In this document: positions 45,984-55,443 of the stretch, one piece after another
Numbering within the stretch: position 1 is the first letter of the stretch
Layout: the number at the start of each line of letters is the position of its first letter
Assembly: GCA_024679565.1 (NCBI GenBank)
Contig: JAIBDD010000018.1
Location: 1 to 61,136 of the forward strand
Direction: 5' to 3'
DNA length: 61,136 nt
From: Bacteroidota bacterium
Lineage (GTDB): Bacteria > Bacteroidota > Bacteroidia > NS11-12g > UBA9320
Notes under the pieces: generated by a model
What the model saw: only the letters and a program-made list of their open reading frames with translations
What the model was told of the DNA's origin: nothing
Database searches by the model: none
Program-made: the position numbers and the translations under genes

Positions 45984-45991
45984 CAAAGCTA
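45984..45991 (-). promoter_or_regulatory. -7 box TAGCTTTG of the TPR/phosphosulfolactate synthase operon
   Basis: Exact TAnnTTTG on the minus strand, 16 bases before the ATG at 45967, within a short divergent region shared with the M1 peptidase gene. Confidence 0.5.
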
Positions 45992-46061
45992 GACAAAACG
46001 TGCAAAACATGCAGAACAATTGACCGCTTTTATCTTTAATTTTCCCACAAAATTTTTAGCG

Positions 46062-49000
46062 ATGAGATTTGCATTTATTAGCGCCCTTTTAATTTGTTCA
46101 ACAGTTTTTGTTTCTGCACAACCTAAGATTCGACAAGCAGATTGGCAACAGAGTTGTGATTATTTCATCAACGTGAGCCTAGACGATGAGTCGCATACCT
46201 TAACCGGTGACGCTCGATTTGTATACACGAATAACAGCCCAAATACATTAACCCACATGTATTTTCACATCTGGCCAAATGCCTATAAGGATGACTTAAC
46301 AGATTTTGCCAAACAGCAGTTAGCCAATGGATCAACCAAGTTTCATTTCGCTGATGATTCACTCCGTGGTTATATAGACAGGCTGGACTTTAAAGTAAAT
46401 GGGAAAAAGGCGACTTGGTCGTATTACAATAACCAAATTGATATCGCTGTAATCACCTTAAACAGAGACCTAAAGCCAGGAGAATCTATTGAAATTACAA
46501 CGCCATTTTTTGTTAAAATACCGGGGAGTTTTAGTCGATTCGGGCATGTCGGCCAGAGCTATCAAATAACACAATGGTATCCAAAGCCGGCGGTGTATGA
46601 TGTGAATGGATGGAATCCAATGCCCTACCTAAATCAAGGGGAGTTTTATTCTGAGTTTGGAAAATTTGAAGTGAAGATAACGGTACCAGATAATTACGTA
46701 GTCGCCGCTACAGGAGAATTGCAAGAACAAGAGGAGCATGACTTTTTGTTAGATCGGACTAATAACCCACTTCGGGGCAAAAAACAGTTGCCATCTGCCG
46801 ATGAGAAGAAGACAATAACCTTCGTTCAAGACAATGTCCATGATTTTGCATGGTTTGCCGATAAAAGATTTAATGTGAAACAGGAAGATGTGACACTTTC
46901 GAATGGTCAGGTAGTGAAAGCATATGTGTTTGCCGACCAAACCAATTTGAACTATACAGATGATATTAAAACCGCTTTGAATTACTATTCAGATCATTGT
47001 GGTTATTACCCTTACAGCCACTGCACCGTGGTAAAAGGCGCACTTAAAGCTGGTGGAGGAATGGAATACCCAATGATTACAGTTGTTGCTAGTCTTGGTA
47101 AAGAAGTGATTGTGCATGAAGTTGGCCATAACTGGTTTTATGGAATTTTGGCAAACAATGAGCGCTTATATCCGTGGATGGATGAATCAATAAACTCTTA
47201 TTTCGAACATGAAGCCATTCATGGAGGTAAAGAAAAGCCAGGACCTCAGCTTAAAAATCGAAAATTCAATGAAGGCGGTTTTAACAGTTCGGCCATGTCC
47301 ATTGGTTACCGTCAAATAGAATCATCTGAGTTGCACCAAGCCATAGGAGAGAAGAGCGTTGCGCTAACCAATATGAATTACGGTCTAATCGTTTACGGTA
47401 AAGGTTCCGATGCCTTTGCCTATTTACGAGATTATTTAAGTCAAGATGGAATCGACGCATGTTTTAAAGCCCTGTTTAACAAATGGAAGTTTAATCACCC
47501 ATTGCCTGGCGATATCCAAGACGTTTTTGAGGAAACAAGTGGCGAAAAACTAGATTGGTTTTTTAAGGGGATGATTGGCTCGGAGAGTCATATCGATTAT
47601 GCCATGAGTAGAATCGAAGACGGTAAGGTTTTTGTCCAAAACAAAGGCGGCGTTGCTGCACCATTTGAGGTTGGGTTTTTTAAAGACGGAGAAATGGTTG
47701 AGAGTATCTGGTTTCAAGGCGGCGAGGGAGAATTGTTTGCCAAAATGCCTGAAGGTGATTTTGATGTTGTCAAAATAGACCCCTATGCGGTATTGCCAGA
47801 GGTGAATCGTCAAAATAATACCATTCGAACCAGTGGACTTCTTAAGAAAGTAGAGCCATTAGAGGTGAAATTTATGTCTGTTATTCACGAGCCCAACCGC
47901 ACTTCATTGAATGTGCTCCCGCTTGTAGGATACAACATACACAACAAAATGATGTTTGGCTTATGGTTAAACAATATGGTAACACCAAGGCGCAACTTTG
48001 GGTTTTCGGCAAGTCCGTTATATAGCCCTAACACAGGTGATGTGAACGGTTATGCGAACGTTCATTATATGAAAGCGCAAAACAAAGCTTTAAGTGCTTT
48101 CGAAATTGGGGTAAAAGGTTCACGATTTGCTTTCGATGACGCCAATTATAGTTACAATCGTATCGTGCCGTATGTGAAACTGGACTTTAGACATCCCGAC
48201 AAACGAAGCCCGATTTCTTCTCGTCTTACGCTGCGTTCGACATTATTATCCTTTACGCCTAATTTTGATCAAGACGCATCCATAAATAGTCTATTACAGG
48301 ATTCGGGAACCGCCTATGGTCGTCGAACCGTTATCGAGCAATTAGCGGATAAATTCATACAAGCCGAGTATCGATTTAAAAATGCCAAAGCCATTAATCC
48401 ATCCCAATGGACAGTTCGGTTAGAGATGGGTATGCCATCTAACGCTATTCATGTTGTTGATACGTCATCCAATATGTTGTCTTCGTCAACGGTTGGGGAT
48501 AATTACGTCAAGTTAAATCTTGAATATAAAAAGCGTATTACGTACAAATTGAAAGGTAAAGGTTTGGATATCAGGGTTTTTGGTGGAACATTCTTGGATG
48601 AAGCCGAAAACGGTTTGTACCATTACCGCATGGAATCTGGCGCTGGGAAGTGGGACTATACTTACGATCAAATATTGATGGGAAGAGGCGCGTCTGACGG
48701 ATTATTTAGCCAACAAGTCATTGAAAACGATGTGTTTTTGAAAGAGCCTGGTACGTTTGCCAATATCAGCCAATGGACATTGGCCGTTAACCTGAAATCT
48801 GACTTACCTCTAAAGCTGCCGCTTGGTGTTTACTTCGATGCTTTTACCTTTAACGACATGAAGGATTTGGCAAATGTTGAAAAGGGAGAACCTTTTATCT
48901 ATAACGGAGGATTAGCCGTAAAAGTGATACCTGATTTTATCGAAATTTACGTGCCTTTTTTTAGTTCAAATATGATCAAAGAAGCACAGAAACTTCAAGG

Positions 49001-49100
49001 TATAAACGACTTAGGTCAACGTATAACGTTTAAATTGAATTTCAACTTCATGCAAGACAAAAGCATGGCGGATATTTTTAAGTTAGCTCAGGGAGGGTAG
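46062..49100 (+). CDS. M1-family metallopeptidase joined to a beta-barrel-like C-terminal region
   Basis: 1012 residues from ATG 46062 (signal peptide ending VSAQPK); an upstream ATG (46020) adds 14 unrelated residues. The N-terminal half is an M1 aminopeptidase-like enzyme: GGGMEY (331-336) in place of GAMEN, the zinc motif HEVGHNW (352-358) and the third ligand Glu375, giving a perfect HExxH-x18-E. From ~residue 620 to the end the sequence is a run of amphipathic strands (FGLWLNNMVTPRRNFGF, AFEIGVKGSRFAF, VKLNLEYKKRITYKL, RITFKLNFNFM), as in an outer-membrane barrel. The peptidase would then sit at the outer membrane. Substrate unknown. Confidence 0.85.
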   Translation: MRFAFISALLICSTVFVSAQPKIRQADWQQSCDYFINVSLDDESHTLTGDARFVYTNNSPNTLTHMYFHIWPNAYKDDLTDFAKQQLANGSTKFHFADDSLRGYIDRLDFKVNGKKATWSYYNNQIDIAVITLNRDLKPGESIEITTPFFVKIPGSFSRFGHVGQSYQITQWYPKPAVYDVNGWNPMPYLNQGEFYSEFGKFEVKITVPDNYVVAATGELQEQEEHDFLLDRTNNPLRGKKQLPSADEKKTITFVQDNVHDFAWFADKRFNVKQEDVTLSNGQVVKAYVFADQTNLNYTDDIKTALNYYSDHCGYYPYSHCTVVKGALKAGGGMEYPMITVVASLGKEVIVHEVGHNWFYGILANNERLYPWMDESINSYFEHEAIHGGKEKPGPQLKNRKFNEGGFNSSAMSIGYRQIESSELHQAIGEKSVALTNMNYGLIVYGKGSDAFAYLRDYLSQDGIDACFKALFNKWKFNHPLPGDIQDVFEETSGEKLDWFFKGMIGSESHIDYAMSRIEDGKVFVQNKGGVAAPFEVGFFKDGEMVESIWFQGGEGELFAKMPEGDFDVVKIDPYAVLPEVNRQNNTIRTSGLLKKVEPLEVKFMSVIHEPNRTSLNVLPLVGYNIHNKMMFGLWLNNMVTPRRNFGFSASPLYSPNTGDVNGYANVHYMKAQNKALSAFEIGVKGSRFAFDDANYSYNRIVPYVKLDFRHPDKRSPISSRLTLRSTLLSFTPNFDQDASINSLLQDSGTAYGRRTVIEQLADKFIQAEYRFKNAKAINPSQWTVRLEMGMPSNAIHVVDTSSNMLSSSTVGDNYVKLNLEYKKRITYKLKGKGLDIRVFGGTFLDEAENGLYHYRMESGAGKWDYTYDQILMGRGASDGLFSQQVIENDVFLKEPGTFANISQWTLAVNLKSDLPLKLPLGVYFDAFTFNDMKDLANVEKGEPFIYNGGLAVKVIPDFIEIYVPFFSSNMIKEAQKLQGINDLGQRITFKLNFNFMQDKSMADIFKLAQGG

Positions 49101-49189
49101 GTAATGTCTGAATGTCTGAAGGATTGAAGTAATAGACAGTCTATATTCTCTGTTCTATATTCTCTTTTCTAAGTAAATGAACTGCCTAA

Positions 49190-50392
49190 CTACACAAGTA
49201 GTTTGACCGGATTCTCCATCAACTCTTTGAACGTCTGCAAGAATTGTGAGCCCACAACACCATCGACAACACGGTGGTCGCATGATAAAGTAACCTTCAT
49301 TACGTTACCCACTTTCATTTCTCCATTGTCAACAACAACTGTTTCTTTGGCGGCACCTACAGCCATGATACATGCATCTGGAGAGTTAATGATAGCGGTG
49401 AATTCTTCAATGCCAAACATACCTAAGTTAGAAATTGTGAATGTATTTCCTTCCCAATCGTTTGGTTGTAGTTTTTTGTCTTTTGCTTTAACCGAGTACG
49501 CTTTTACCTCAGTTGAAATTTGAGATAACGATTTTGAATCAGCAAAGCGAACTACAGGAACTAAAAGCCCTTCATCTACAGCCATGGCAACGCCTACGTG
49601 GATGTGGTTATTCATTCTGATATGATCACCCATCCAAGCTGCGTTTATTTTTGGATGACGCTGTAAAGCAATCGATGCTGCCTTAACAATCACGTCATTC
49701 ATAGAGATCTTAACCTCTGAGTATTCATTCATTTGTTTTCTAGCTGCAATGGCATTATCCATTCGGATTTCCATTGTTAGATAGAAATGAGGAGCCGTAA
49801 ACTTACTTTCACTAAGTCGGCGTGCAATGGTTTTACGCATTTGCGACACGGGAACTGTGGTGAATGATTCAACACCTGTTACCGTTGATCCAACACTTGG
49901 TGTGTAGTTTTCAATATCTTTTTTGACAATTCTGCCACCTTCACCAGAGCCATTAATTTGATTAATATCTAACCCTTTGTCAGCAGCCATTTTTTTGGCT
50001 AGAGGCGATGCTAAAACGCGTCCGTTGCTTGCTGTTGGAGTTGAAACAGGAGCAGTTGGTTCAGCAACTGTTGCTTCAGGTGCTGTACTTTCTTCTGCAG
50101 GAGCTTCTTCTTTTTTGGCTGGAGCAGCTGTAAGTAAATCGGCGTAATCCTCGCCTTTTGCTCCAACTATAGCAATAACACTATCCACGGCAATGGTTTG
50201 ACCTTCTTCTGCATTTAAATGCAGAACAGTACCTTTTTCGTAGTTGTCTAAGTCCATGGTAGCCTTGTCAGTTTCCACTTCTGCAAGGATATCCCCAGAC
50301 TTAATTTCGTCGCCAACTTTCACTTGCCACGATACGATTACACCCTCTTCCATGGTGTCACTCATCTTAGGTAACTTAATTGCTACAGCCAT
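49190..50392 (-). CDS. Dihydrolipoamide acetyltransferase (E2) of a 2-oxoacid dehydrogenase
   Basis: 400 residues: one lipoyl domain (lipoyl-Lys43 in EVETDKATMD), an Ala/Pro/Glu-rich linker, the E1/E3-binding domain (~132-170, ASPLAKKMAADKGLDINQINGSGEGGRI) and the catalytic core ending with SCDHRVVDGVVGSQFL, whose His and Asp form the acyltransferase site. Most like pyruvate dehydrogenase E2 (pdhC) of Bacteroidota, though branched-chain or oxoglutarate use cannot be excluded. E1 and E3 genes are not in the window. Divergent from thyA. Confidence 0.9.
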   Translation of the reverse strand: MAVAIKLPKMSDTMEEGVIVSWQVKVGDEIKSGDILAEVETDKATMDLDNYEKGTVLHLNAEEGQTIAVDSVIAIVGAKGEDYADLLTAAPAKKEEAPAEESTAPEATVAEPTAPVSTPTASNGRVLASPLAKKMAADKGLDINQINGSGEGGRIVKKDIENYTPSVGSTVTGVESFTTVPVSQMRKTIARRLSESKFTAPHFYLTMEIRMDNAIAARKQMNEYSEVKISMNDVIVKAASIALQRHPKINAAWMGDHIRMNNHIHVGVAMAVDEGLLVPVVRFADSKSLSQISTEVKAYSVKAKDKKLQPNDWEGNTFTISNLGMFGIEEFTAIINSPDACIMAVGAAKETVVVDNGEMKVGNVMKVTLSCDHRVVDGVVGSQFLQTFKELMENPVKLLV

Positions 50393-50518
50393 ATTCTTTT
50401 TTTACAAAGTGCAAAACTAATATATAAGGTTTAAATATTGTTGAAAACAACCGCCTTATGTTCACTTAATTTGAACAATCAAAACACCCGAATGTTCAGG
50501 TGTTTAAACACATTGCCT

Positions 50519-51313
50519 ATGACACAATATGAGGATTTTTTAAGACACGTATTCGAGAACGGAACTGATAAAAGTGATCGCACGGGAACAGGCACCCGCA
50601 GTGTGTTTGGTGGACAATTGCGTTTCGACCTAAACGAAGGATTCCCGATGATAACGACCAAAAAGGTTCACCTTAAGTCAATCATCTATGAATTACTGTG
50701 GTTTCTTAAAGGCGATACCAATATCAAGTACCTGACAGATAATGGTGTGCGCATCTGGAATGAGTGGGCAGACGAAAAAGGTGATCTTGGGCCTGTATAT
50801 GGCAAACAATGGCGCAGTTGGGAGACTCCTGATGGACAAGTCATAGACCAGATAAAGCAAGTTTTGGATTTACTTAAAACCAACCCTGATAGTAGACGTA
50901 TTATTGTTAATGCTTGGAATGTTGGTGACTTGTCAAAGATGGCTTTAAGCCCTTGTCACTGCATGTTTCAGTTTTACGTCGCTGATGGAAAATTGAGTTG
51001 TCAGTTGTACCAACGTAGTGCCGATTTGTTTTTGGGCGTTCCGTTTAATATTGCTTCTTATGCCTTATTGACCATGATGCTTGCGCAAGTTACAGGGCTA
51101 GAATTGGGCGAATATGTACACACTTTTGGAGATGCACACATCTATACCAATCACTTTGAGCAAGTGGAACTTCAATTAAGTCGTGACGCTCGACAGTACC
51201 CAACAATGAACATGAACAAAGAGATAAAAGACCTTTTTGATTTTGATTTTGAAGACTTCGATTTAGTGGGGTACGATCCACATCCTTTGATTAAAGGTGC
51301 GGTAGCGGTTTAG
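50519..51313 (+). CDS. thyA: Thymidylate synthase
   Basis: 264 residues from ATG 50519, exactly the length of E. coli ThyA; a longer frame from 50438 would add 27 unrelated residues. Motifs: [36 protein letters not shown], catalytic Cys146 in [35 protein letters not shown] and HIYTNHFEQ. Methylates dUMP to dTMP with methylene-tetrahydrofolate. Single gene; folA is not adjacent. Confidence 0.97.
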   Translation: MTQYEDFLRHVFENGTDKSDRTGTGTRSVFGGQLRFDLNEGFPMITTKKVHLKSIIYELLWFLKGDTNIKYLTDNGVRIWNEWADEKGDLGPVYGKQWRSWETPDGQVIDQIKQVLDLLKTNPDSRRIIVNAWNVGDLSKMALSPCHCMFQFYVADGKLSCQLYQRSADLFLGVPFNIASYALLTMMLAQVTGLELGEYVHTFGDAHIYTNHFEQVELQLSRDARQYPTMNMNKEIKDLFDFDFEDFDLVGYDPHPLIKGAVAV

Positions 51314-51345
51314 TTTTTTATGCCAGCAGGCCTTGTATTATTTTT

Positions 51346-51375
51346 CTTCGCTTAGGGCTTGCCAGCCTTCTAACC
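51346..51375 (-). repeat. Degenerate extra terminal module of repeat element A
   Basis: CTTCGCTTAGGGCTTGCCAG and the following ten bases copy the inverted-repeat end of element A once more, immediately outside it. The thyA-to-CotH gap (51314-51930) holds this module, element A and about 75 bases in which I see nothing. Confidence 0.6.
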
Positions 51376-51377
51376 TT

Positions 51378-51855
51378 CTTCGCTTAGGCTTATCAGTCCG
51401 CCGGCTGGCGGACAGGCTCTATAACCGATTTTCATTTTTTCCTTGATGAAAAAACGAAACAAAAAAATCAAGACTTCTGAATTTTTCTTGGAACTCTACG
51501 AAAGACTTTACATCCCCGCAGCCATAGCCGCTGCGCTTTCCTGTCTGCTTAGCGCATGGCCTTCACACAAAAGCCTTTCTTGATTTCTACAAAAAACTTC
51601 AAAGGTCATTTTAAATCATGCATTAATTTAAGAGCGAAGGTCCAACAGAAATGCGAGCCAGCGATAGGGTGAATTGAGGATGCCATAGATAATCAATAAA
51701 AGTGCTTGCATTTGCCTGCTGCAGGCTGACTCCCTTTTATTAGATTTTCTTGGTATTCGAAAGAGCGGGTTGAACCATATTTATGTAAAGCGTTTTTGAC
51801 ACCTTTTTGCGCTCAAAAAGATGGAACGGTTATAGGCTGTTAAGCCTAAGCGAAG
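51378..51855 (-). mobile_element. Dispersed repeat element, copy A (non-autonomous, hairpin-ended)
   Basis: A 478-base non-coding unit bounded by inverted-repeat ends: the minus-strand start at 51855-51827 (CTTCGCTTAGGCTTAACAGC, CTATAACCG) and the opposite end beginning CTTCGCTTAGGCT at 51378 and closing CTATAACCG at 51427. Each end is a hairpin. At 51396-51413 the second end carries the palindrome GTCCGCC-GGCT-GGCGGAC. An internal hairpin GCCTGC-T-GCAGGC lies at 51714-51726. Read on the minus strand it aligns with copy B over ~217 bases and with both ends of copy C. No transposase frame is present. It sits just downstream of the CotH gene. Confidence 0.75.
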
Positions 51856-51930
51856 ATGAAAAAGATAAAATTGGCAAATCCAGTCCGACTGGAATGATGT
51901 GCCTTCGTCGTAAACGAACCAGCAATAAAA

Positions 51931-53268
51931 TCAATCAATAAAATCCTGCGCTGCCGCAACCCGCGTCACATTGTGCGACTTAAGTGTAGACACGGCTGAG
52001 CTAAATTGCCCGTTGACGTAAGAATATCCAGAACGTTCCGCATTTGCAGATGCATTCAGTAAGGTTTCTTGGTTGCTGTAAATAACACTCATTCGTGATG
52101 TCTCAAACGATGTTTCAATAAAAGATTTGATATATGCTTTGTAGGTTGCTAGGTAACCTGCATCAGCAATAATGTAGTTTATCAAAGGCCAATCTATTCC
52201 AATTTCTGACATGCCAAATGACACAGCGCCACCCATTTTGCCTTCTTCAAAGGCCTCATTGTTGTCCCATACGATCCACTTGATTAAGTTATCGGCAGGG
52301 TCGTTGTACAGGTAATAATTGTGCGACATGCGCCCGTATGTGTCCCAGTTTTGAATCGTATTGTTGACTGCTAAATACTTTAAGAATCCATCTACATCAA
52401 AAACAGACTCTAAATCGTTTTTCCATTTGGTAACGTCGCTAGTTCGTGTAGACGCATGGAGGTAATCAAACATTTGTTGGATGTCTGACTTGTCGCCAAT
52501 TTCTTCATTCGTTTTTAAGGCGAAATCTTCAAGGTTAAAACCACTCTGGTCAAACTGAGCACCATCATTTTCTGGTTTGTAGCAATTTCCAGATTTGCTG
52601 CCAAACTCTGATTTTAAATAGGTGTCAAAAATGACTTCACACATGGTATAAACCCCATAGTATTCTGGGCCATTTCCGTTACCATTATCGATGTATACTT
52701 CGTAGAATGCCGTATGCACAGCTGGTACACCAAAGTCGCGAAACAAGTCGTCTGCAGATTTCTCGCGCATCAAAGAAGCATCATTGTAATTGCTGCTCAT
52801 CGAAAGTTCTTTGAAACCGTAGAAACGTTGATTTAAAATTTCAGGGTAGTCGTCTTCAAATTGATCAAAGTCTAAGCGCAAAGGGAGTTTCCCACTTCTC
52901 GCTCGCAACGAAGAATTGCCTTTATATCGGATACCAACGTTCTTCCATTCTAAATCATTGAAATGTACATCGCAGGGGAAATAGTCCGGATTTTCGCTCG
53001 AGAACGTTCCTCCAGGGCCACCACCACCGCTCGTCTTATCTGCAAGATCTGCTTGCATATCCGACCATTCGTCTGCCGATAAAACAAAATCAATTCGATG
53101 TACCTTGGAGTCATCGAAAACAACATCATAATTGGCGTCAAAGCCGTTGTCATGACTTGCAATTCCACTACCAGAAGTTTCGCTAGGCACAAAGACCACC
53201 TTTTTGCATGCAGAAAGGGTAAATGCGCTTATCAAAGTACCGAGAATTAGTATCGTTTTATTTGTCAT
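51931..53268 (-). CDS. CotH-type kinase lipoprotein
   Basis: 445 residues; lipobox LSAC (Cys21). CotH kinase-like features: VHRIDFVLSADEWSDM, NVGIRYKGNSSLR, LPLRLDFDQF, the YGVYTMCEVI stretch and the late IVWDNNEAFEEGK with the metal-binding/catalytic Asp. Spore-coat CotH is an atypical secreted protein kinase; bacterial homologues act outside the cytoplasm. Here it is anchored by lipid and is the last gene of VTC-DUF4956-DUF2490-CotH, overlapping DUF2490 by 11 bases. Substrate unknown; a phosphate donor may come from the VTC enzyme (inference). Confidence 0.85.
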   Translation of the reverse strand: MTNKTILILGTLISAFTLSACKKVVFVPSETSGSGIASHDNGFDANYDVVFDDSKVHRIDFVLSADEWSDMQADLADKTSGGGGPGGTFSSENPDYFPCDVHFNDLEWKNVGIRYKGNSSLRARSGKLPLRLDFDQFEDDYPEILNQRFYGFKELSMSSNYNDASLMREKSADDLFRDFGVPAVHTAFYEVYIDNGNGNGPEYYGVYTMCEVIFDTYLKSEFGSKSGNCYKPENDGAQFDQSGFNLEDFALKTNEEIGDKSDIQQMFDYLHASTRTSDVTKWKNDLESVFDVDGFLKYLAVNNTIQNWDTYGRMSHNYYLYNDPADNLIKWIVWDNNEAFEEGKMGGAVSFGMSEIGIDWPLINYIIADAGYLATYKAYIKSFIETSFETSRMSVIYSNQETLLNASANAERSGYSYVNGQFSSAVSTLKSHNVTRVAAAQDFID

Positions 53269-53983
53269 TTTTCTTTCGCTTTAGGGTATATCGGTATTTA
53301 AATCCAACAATATTGGTGGTTTTGGGATAACTGCTTTTTAGTTCTTTTTCCAATCTAAAGAACGCACCAAAATCACCATATGACTTTGTTTGGTATGTAG
53401 TTCCTAGGGTAAACCGAATTTTGTCTAATGGGTCGTCCGAATCCATACCTTTGAATATCTCAGTAGAGAATTCTGGGTCTAGTTTCCAGCTTTTGAAATT
53501 ATAATCAGTACCGAATTTAAAGCGAACCGTATTAGACGCAGGTTCTGTTTGACTAGCTGCTAATCCAAGCTCGTTTTTGGATTGGAAACGAAGCCGATAT
53601 TTGAGATCAAACCGGTCTATTTTGTGTTTGTAACGCCCATCTATGTTCCAACGAAAGTGATTTTCGTAGCCTTGAACTTTACCAACGTCATCATTGTCAC
53701 GAATAAACCGTCCGTTTAGGCCAAGTCCAAAATGCTTGTCAATGTTATAGTTTAACCCAAGTTCGGTGAAGTAGATGTCAACATTACTGGCATCATCTCT
53801 CAAGCGTAATTGCTCTGCGAGGGTTAAGCTCCATTTTTTATCAATCTTATATTTAAGCTCAACAGCCGACCAAAATTCGAAATCTTGCACTGTATAATAC
53901 GTACCTGATTGAGCAGAAGCTGCTGACAGACCTACACTGAGCAGCACCATTAAAGCCAGAATGTTTTTAAGATGTTTAGTCAT
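53258..53983 (-). CDS. DUF2490 outer-membrane protein
   Basis: 241 residues: signal peptide (ending ASAQSG) and a ~10-12-strand barrel (FEFWSAVELKYKIDKKWSLTL, GLGLNGRFIRDND, KHKIDRFDLKYRLRFQSKN, RFTLGTTYQTKSY, VGFKYRYTLKRK). Matches the DUF2490 family of Bacteroidota. It overlaps both neighbours (11 and 8 bases), so it is a built-in part of the four-gene operon and may provide an outer-membrane channel or anchor for it. Confidence 0.82.
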   Translation of the reverse strand: MTKHLKNILALMVLLSVGLSAASAQSGTYYTVQDFEFWSAVELKYKIDKKWSLTLAEQLRLRDDASNVDIYFTELGLNYNIDKHFGLGLNGRFIRDNDDVGKVQGYENHFRWNIDGRYKHKIDRFDLKYRLRFQSKNELGLAASQTEPASNTVRFKFGTDYNFKSWKLDPEFSTEIFKGMDSDDPLDKIRFTLGTTYQTKSYGDFGAFFRLEKELKSSYPKTTNIVGFKYRYTLKRKKNDK

Positions 53984-54578
53984 TTGAATACGTAACGGTT
54001 ATGGTTGCAGAATCTTTTAAAAAATCGACATTGCCTACTGTAATGGTATCTATGGTAAAGCCTAGTCGGTCTTCCAAATCAGCTTTTAAGGCATCATAAT
54101 TTTCTGGTTTTATATTTTCAATCTTTTCGTACTGAATGTTTTTGGAAATCAGTGTTTTCGACAGCCATAGCTTTTCCATAAAAAATAGGGCGGTCACAAT
54201 CAGAACGTTAGCTGTAATGATTTCGGCAAAGCTCATTTTTTGATTGGCCAATGAGTTCATTACAGACACCCCAATCACTACAAACAAGTAGGTCATCTCT
54301 TTGATGGCGATGGCGTCTGTTCGGTAGCGAATGATGCCGAATATGGCAAAAAGACCCAGTGCCATCCCAATGTCTAGCTCGTATTTTTTAAGGGTGAAGC
54401 ATAGGAAAAAGACAATAATACCAATCATGTAATAGGTGAACAGATAGTCTCGGCGCTTGGTCTTGGCGTAATAAAGCCAATTGATGATCAGCGCTAAAAA
54501 GCCAATATTCATGATAAATCGGAACGTCATTTTGTAAAAGTCGTCGTCGAACAGGGGGATGTTTAAAATGTCTTCCAT
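53976..54578 (-). CDS. DUF4956 membrane protein
   Basis: 200 residues. Membrane segments in the first ~130 residues (FIMNIGFLALIINWLYY, YYMIGIIVFFLCFTL, MALGLFAIFGIIRYRTDAI, YLFVVIGVSVMNSLA, IITANVLIVTALFFM) are followed by a ~60-residue cytoplasmic or periplasmic domain (NVDFLKDSATITVTY). The IRYRTDAIAIKEMTY stretch is the family signature. DUF4956 genes recur next to VTC and CotH genes. Its start overlaps the VTC stop (TAATGG). Confidence 0.85.
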   Translation of the reverse strand: MEDILNIPLFDDDFYKMTFRFIMNIGFLALIINWLYYAKTKRRDYLFTYYMIGIIVFFLCFTLKKYELDIGMALGLFAIFGIIRYRTDAIAIKEMTYLFVVIGVSVMNSLANQKMSFAEIITANVLIVTALFFMEKLWLSKTLISKNIQYEKIENIKPENYDALKADLEDRLGFTIDTITVGNVDFLKDSATITVTYSND

Positions 54579-55309
54579 TAGGCTGTTTTTTTGTTAATCG
54601 TTAAAATCTTATGCTTAAAATAGTTCTGTTTCAAATTTGGCTGTGTTGTAGCCATACCTATGCAGTATTTGCTTATTGAGTATGGGTGAATTTGTCTTTG
54701 CTTAAGGGCTTGAAATAGTTTTGAGGTACGGTCGAGCTTTTCTTGTTTGAGTTCGATGATAGCAAGGTTCTCGTTTAAAACATTTCCATCGAAACCAAGG
54801 TTGAAGTCCATGGTTACCCGCTCAACATCATGTTTACTCACAAGTGTTATCCGGTTAAATCGATTGGATATTGACAGGCTTATGTCAAGTTCTTTTCGAA
54901 CTGTTTCGGTAATAAATTCTTGCCCTTCTTTGGATAATTGCGTGCTGAAATTATCAATAGGAATGCGAGATTTATGCGTTATGCCTTTGTTGTCTTTTCT
55001 TTTTATTTCTAGAAATGTAATACCTGACTCCACGTAGTTTCGCTTACGAATTTTAATCCGATTCGCTCTCTTGTTATGGTGGTTTAGGTAAAACGATAGA
55101 TTTTCGGTGTCATAGTATTTGGAGTCATAAGTCATTAACCGATTGTTGCTAATCTCCAAGATGCGGTAATCGTTTACCACTGATTGCAGCACTTCCGGGA
55201 TTAAATTCAGGTTGACCACAAACTTCGTGTCCATGCGGTTCATCAATCGTACCTCATCCATTTCGGACAAGGTAATAGGTGAAAACATATGGAGGTCAGC
55301 GTTTGTCAA
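54578..55309 (-). CDS. VTC-domain (polyphosphate-polymerase-like) protein
   Basis: 243 residues from TTG 55309; an internal ATG at 55288 is the alternative start. It has the tunnel-fold basic residues of VTC4-like enzymes: RMDTKFVV (Arg25, Lys29), ANRIKIRKRNY (84-91), FLEIKRKDNKG (Glu101, Lys103) and the late metal-binding Glu in AIIELKQEK. VTC enzymes make polyphosphate from ATP gamma-phosphates. Unlike yeast VTC there is no SPX or membrane domain; DUF4956 next door may supply the membrane part. First gene of the operon. Copy B of the repeat lies about 130 bases upstream. Confidence 0.85.
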   Translation of the reverse strand: MTNADLHMFSPITLSEMDEVRLMNRMDTKFVVNLNLIPEVLQSVVNDYRILEISNNRLMTYDSKYYDTENLSFYLNHHNKRANRIKIRKRNYVESGITFLEIKRKDNKGITHKSRIPIDNFSTQLSKEGQEFITETVRKELDISLSISNRFNRITLVSKHDVERVTMDFNLGFDGNVLNENLAIIELKQEKLDRTSKLFQALKQRQIHPYSISKYCIGMATTQPNLKQNYFKHKILTINKKTA

Positions 55310-55443
55310 TTTGGGTGTCTTATTACTATTTAACGTTGGACAAGCAAGGTTATGTATTTATTCCCTTTTAGATGTAATTTTTTTTCTTGGTGTATTCATT
55401 TAATGACCGAAAGTTTTCATGTGTTAAAATGCACTCGCTGTAT

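Noticed and set aside
49140..49166. Short direct repeat TCTATATTCTCT after the M1 peptidase gene
   Set aside because: Two copies of a low-complexity 12-mer; no further structure.
49188..49203. AACTAC/GTAGTT hairpin at the E2 gene stop
   Set aside because: Six-bp AT-rich stem overlapping the stop codon with no T-run; not a convincing terminator.
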